Positions 19,611 to 21,303 of a stretch of DNA of 21,303 nt are shown here, piece after piece. The first letter of the stretch is position 1, and each line of letters begins with the position of its first letter. Position numbers and translations under genes: made by a program. The notes under the pieces were generated by a model. It was not told the DNA's origin and did not search any database. It saw nothing but the letters and a program-made list of their open reading frames with translations. This stretch comes from a virus: IMG/VR virus record IMGVR_UViG_3300040801_004479, positions 1-21,303 of that record; one strand, given 5' to 3'.

Positions 19611-20435
19611 TTACAGTTTGTTCTCTTTTAAAACATTAAGATATCTGTTCAGATGAGCTTTAAACGGGGAATCGTCATCTTCATCAAGATCAATATCTTC
19701 ATTCATAACTTTTCCTTTGCCCTTCTTCCCTTCATCTACGTCATCATCGTCATCATCGTCATCTTTTTTCTTATCTTTTTTCTTCATTTTTTTCTTATCA
19801 TCATCGTCATCATCGTCATCATCGTCATCATCGTCATCAGCTTTATAAGCTTCGACAATAACAGTAAACTTACGATCAATTTCATTTCTGTCTTTGATAC
19901 CTTCTAACATAGCCATGACATGATTAGATTGTTCCACGGTTAGCCCATCGCACTTTCTACGAACATACAGTTCAGCAGCAAGTTCTTGTGCATCACCCTT
20001 TACTTCAAGCTTTTCAGCAATGTTTTCATCAAGCTTATCTCTCAAAGTTTGAATCTCTGCTTTAGCTTCTTTCAATAAGGCTTTAACTTCCTCATCCAAA
20101 AGTCCTTCATCTACACCAAGTCTAACTTTGAATTGCTCAATCAGATCGGAATAAAGCTCACCCTTTCTTGCATATTCCAAAACCTTCTCAGGAATTGTCA
20201 TTTGCTCGTCAAGAATCTCATCAACAAAATTTGAAAATTTTGAAGTCATGTCTTCTTTATAAGCTTCAAATTTTTCCTCATATTGTTCAATCAGCTTTTC
20301 TTTTTCTGCTTTAAGCATTTCATCTACGATTTCTTTAGACTTAAGTTCAATCAAAGTTTCTAATTTTTCTTTGATTGCATCTTGTTCCTTTTCATCTAAC
20401 TTGTGAACACCAAGCATTTCCAGAAGTTTATTCAT
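19611..20435 (-). CDS. 22: Prohead core scaffold, T4 gp22-like, with poly-Asp tracts
   Basis: Position directly before the capsid gene and composition identify the prohead core protein (T4 gp22 is 269 residues; this one 274). It is nearly all helical and rich in Glu/Lys/Leu, with coiled-coil segments over about 12-160 (KEKLETLIELKSKEIVDEML and others). A conserved-looking domain follows (ELAAELYVRRKCDGLTVEQS and later MLEGIKDR, about 154-184). From about 203 come 14 consecutive Asp, a Lys-rich spacer, 8 more Asp, and a C-terminal segment (SPFKAHLNRYLNVLKENKL). Several L-x-E sites suit proteolytic clearing. Ribosome site AGGAGGG. Confidence 0.85.
   Translation of the reverse strand: MNKLLEMLGVHKLDEKEQDAIKEKLETLIELKSKEIVDEMLKAEKEKLIEQYEEKFEAYKEDMTSKFSNFVDEILDEQMTIPEKVLEYARKGELYSDLIEQFKVRLGVDEGLLDEEVKALLKEAKAEIQTLRDKLDENIAEKLEVKGDAQELAAELYVRRKCDGLTVEQSNHVMAMLEGIKDRNEIDRKFTVIVEAYKADDDDDDDDDDDDDDKKKMKKKDKKKDDDDDDDDVDEGKKGKGKVMNEDIDLDEDDDSPFKAHLNRYLNVLKENKL
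19739..19839 (-). repeat. TCATCATCG microsatellite encoding Asp runs
   Basis: Two blocks of a 9-bp tandem unit (TCATCATCG on the plus strand; GAT/GAC codons on the minus strand), about 19739-19763 and 19798-19839, encode 8 and 14 Asp within the scaffold gene. They flank a Lys-coding A-rich spacer. Multiples of 3 bp keep the frame when copy number changes. Confidence 0.85.
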
Positions 20436-20471
20436 AAGTGTAACCCTCCTATAATAGTGTTTTCTATATAT

Positions 20472-20479
20472 TATTTATA
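20472..20479 (-). promoter_or_regulatory. T4-type late promoter motif before scaffold gene
   Basis: Exact TATAAATA, 37 bp before the scaffold ATG and right after an intrinsic terminator, so it is positioned as an independent start for the scaffold-capsid transcript. Confidence 0.68.
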
Positions 20480-20498
20480 ATATTAATAAGTTAGGTAC

Positions 20499-20539
20499 AA
20501 AAAAAGCCCAAAAGTAAGAGTATTTCTTACATTTGAGCT
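20499..20539 (-). terminator. Rho-independent terminator upstream of scaffold gene
   Basis: On the minus strand a 15-bp stem (arms 20539-20525 and 20519-20505, one T-T mismatch and one T-G pair, 5-base loop) is followed by TTTTTTT. It ends transcription from the tagged 168-residue gene. Confidence 0.88.
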
Positions 20540-20566
20540 TCATTTTTTCTTCTATCTAACTATCTG

Positions 20567-21073
20567 TTATAACTTATTTTTTACCACTTTAATATGATAA
20601 TCAAGAAGATTATCTTTGTTGTCTTTTAAAACCTTCTTCATCTTCTTGAAATAACCATCAAAATGCTGAATCATCTTATCAGGTGTAGCAGTTTTCTTTC
20701 TCCATCCTATCTTAGCCCTTCCTTGTGCCATATAAGAACCTTCTTCAGGTCTTACAGCTAAAGACCCCCCTATTGAAAGTTCTGCTGGAATTTTATCTTT
20801 GGTAAATCCATTATCTTGAAATGATTCCCATCCAATCATCCATACATGAAATAAAGGATCATTATGTATAATTCCACTATTCCATTCTGATTTATCTTTA
20901 CCAAGTGCAAATTTAAAAGTTATAGAAGAACCTAAATTCTTACCTGAATATATTTGTATAAAAGATTTAGGAAAAATCCTTTTAACAGTATCTTCTAATT
21001 TTTTTATGAATTCATCTACTGTCATTAGTCCTGATGCTTCATTTAAATCCTTCATAAAACTATTGAATCTCAT
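20567..21073 (-). CDS. Tagged putative internal head protein (168 aa)
   Basis: Begins MRFNSFMKDLNEASG. The tag is a little longer than in others, with Leu-Asn-Glu at 10-12 before Ala13 as predicted processing site (Phe-Met-Lys-Asp precedes). The body has a helical segment (VDEFIKKLEDTVKRIF, 19-34), then beta-like strands (SSITFKFALGKDK, FHVWMIGWESF), a Gly-rich SIGGSLAVRPEEGSYMAQGRAKIGW stretch (split near 118), and a basic helical end (HFDGYFKKMKKVLKDNK). No family is recognised and no catalytic set is evident. It lies far from the main tagged cluster, next to the scaffold and capsid genes, which supports a head role. Confidence 0.7.
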   Translation of the reverse strand: MRFNSFMKDLNEASGLMTVDEFIKKLEDTVKRIFPKSFIQIYSGKNLGSSITFKFALGKDKSEWNSGIIHNDPLFHVWMIGWESFQDNGFTKDKIPAELSIGGSLAVRPEEGSYMAQGRAKIGWRKKTATPDKMIQHFDGYFKKMKKVLKDNKDNLLDYHIKVVKNKL

Positions 21074-21081
21074 AATATCTC

Positions 21082-21303
21082 CTATAATCCAATTGCTGCT
21101 ATATCAACCCATCTTACGTTCTTATCACTCATTATTTTTTTAAGGTCTGTCTTTCTAACTCTTATATTAGGTGTATTGAATTGATCCATAAAATTAACTA
21201 TAACGCCATGTATTCCATCGAATATTACTTGTTTATCAACTTTATATGTAGTATTTTTAAATAGTTTTTCAACAAACTCTTTTACATAGGGATCAACATC
21301 ATC
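21082..21303 (-). CDS. Unknown protein, C-terminal 73 residues only
   Basis: An open frame enters from the right edge and stops 8 bp before the ATG of the tagged gene. The visible part contains YVKEFVEKLFKNTTYKVDKQ, IFDGIHGVIVNFMDQFN and a basic RVRKTDLKKIMSDKNVRWVD end. No family is recognised. In T4 the prohead protease and portal precede the scaffold, but nothing here identifies this as either. The N-terminus, and whether it carries the tag, are outside the window. Confidence 0.65.
   Translation of the reverse strand, partial: DDVDPYVKEFVEKLFKNTTYKVDKQVIFDGIHGVIVNFMDQFNTPNIRVRKTDLKKIMSDKNVRWVDIAAIGL

Noticed and set aside
19739-19839. CRISPR-like short repeat array
   Set aside because: The units are contiguous 9-bp coding repeats without spacers.
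19653-19907. Plus-strand hydrophobic frame opposite the scaffold
   Set aside because: The Ile/Val runs are just the complement of the Asp-coding repeat, not membrane segments.
1-21303. Recoded genetic code (TGA or TAG reassigned)
   Set aside because: TGA, TAA and TAG all end genes at sensible overlaps with next starts, and conserved proteins show no internal stops.

Overview
This window looks like part of the structural region of a large, AT-rich T4-superfamily myovirus. Proteins along the minus strand resemble, by recognisable sequence, T4 gp22 (scaffold), gp23 (major capsid), gp16 and gp17 (small and large terminase), gp13 and gp14 (neck) and gp15 (tail-sheath terminator). Several of these genes are preceded by TATAAATA or a one-mismatch variant, the T4 late-promoter motif. 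The host cannot be named from the sequence. Shine-Dalgarno sites (AAGGAG type) and ATGA/TAATG overlaps indicate the standard bacterial code.

Layout in the direction of late transcription (minus strand, right to left): a partial unknown gene (21303-21082); a tagged internal protein with its own terminator (21073-20567); poly-Asp scaffold (20435-19611); major capsid protein (19558-18323); then a plus-strand metabolic cassette on the opposite strand (15933-18273: UDP-glucuronate decarboxylase-like epimerase, dCMP-deaminase-like protein, short APS-kinase-like protein, Cys-rich protein) with a strong sigma70-type promoter and a shared bidirectional terminator. The minus strand continues with gp16-like TerS (15805-15335), a PrkA/YeaG protein (15321-13330), a tRNA-Ala(UGC), a DUF444/YeaH protein (13142-11781), a SpoVR/YcgB protein (11784-10258), a set of small genes including a J-domain protein, and gp17-like TerL (8503-6935). 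After TerL come gp13, gp14 and gp15 homologues separated by many small genes. The window ends in a second J-domain gene that runs off the left edge.

Two systems stand out. First, twelve proteins, mostly small and unrelated in their bodies, begin with the same kind of peptide: Met, a few residues, Tyr/Phe, Ile/Leu/Met, any residue, Glu (for example MRFKEYMNEA, MKLDKYLNEI, MSKFKDYITES). This matches the T4 capsid-targeting sequence (IPIII begins MKTYQEFIAEA) and the T4 prohead-protease site (I/L-x-E). I infer a large set of internal head proteins sorted into the prohead and trimmed. One of them (5094-4750) has the metal-ligand spacing of an encapsulated ferritin (EncFtn), so this phage may load a ferritin into an HK97-fold shell in the way encapsulins do. 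Others carry a J domain, a DUF5661 domain or a very basic body.

Second, the complete bacterial stress trio PrkA-YeaH-SpoVR lies between the two terminase genes. Directly downstream of spoVR are two 15-bp dyads set 21 bp apart, a strong hairpin, and a near-consensus sigma54 promoter sequence that abuts a late-promoter variant. The gene order (22-23-16-module-17-13-14-15) is rearranged relative to T4. Portal, prohead protease, sheath and tube genes are not in this window.
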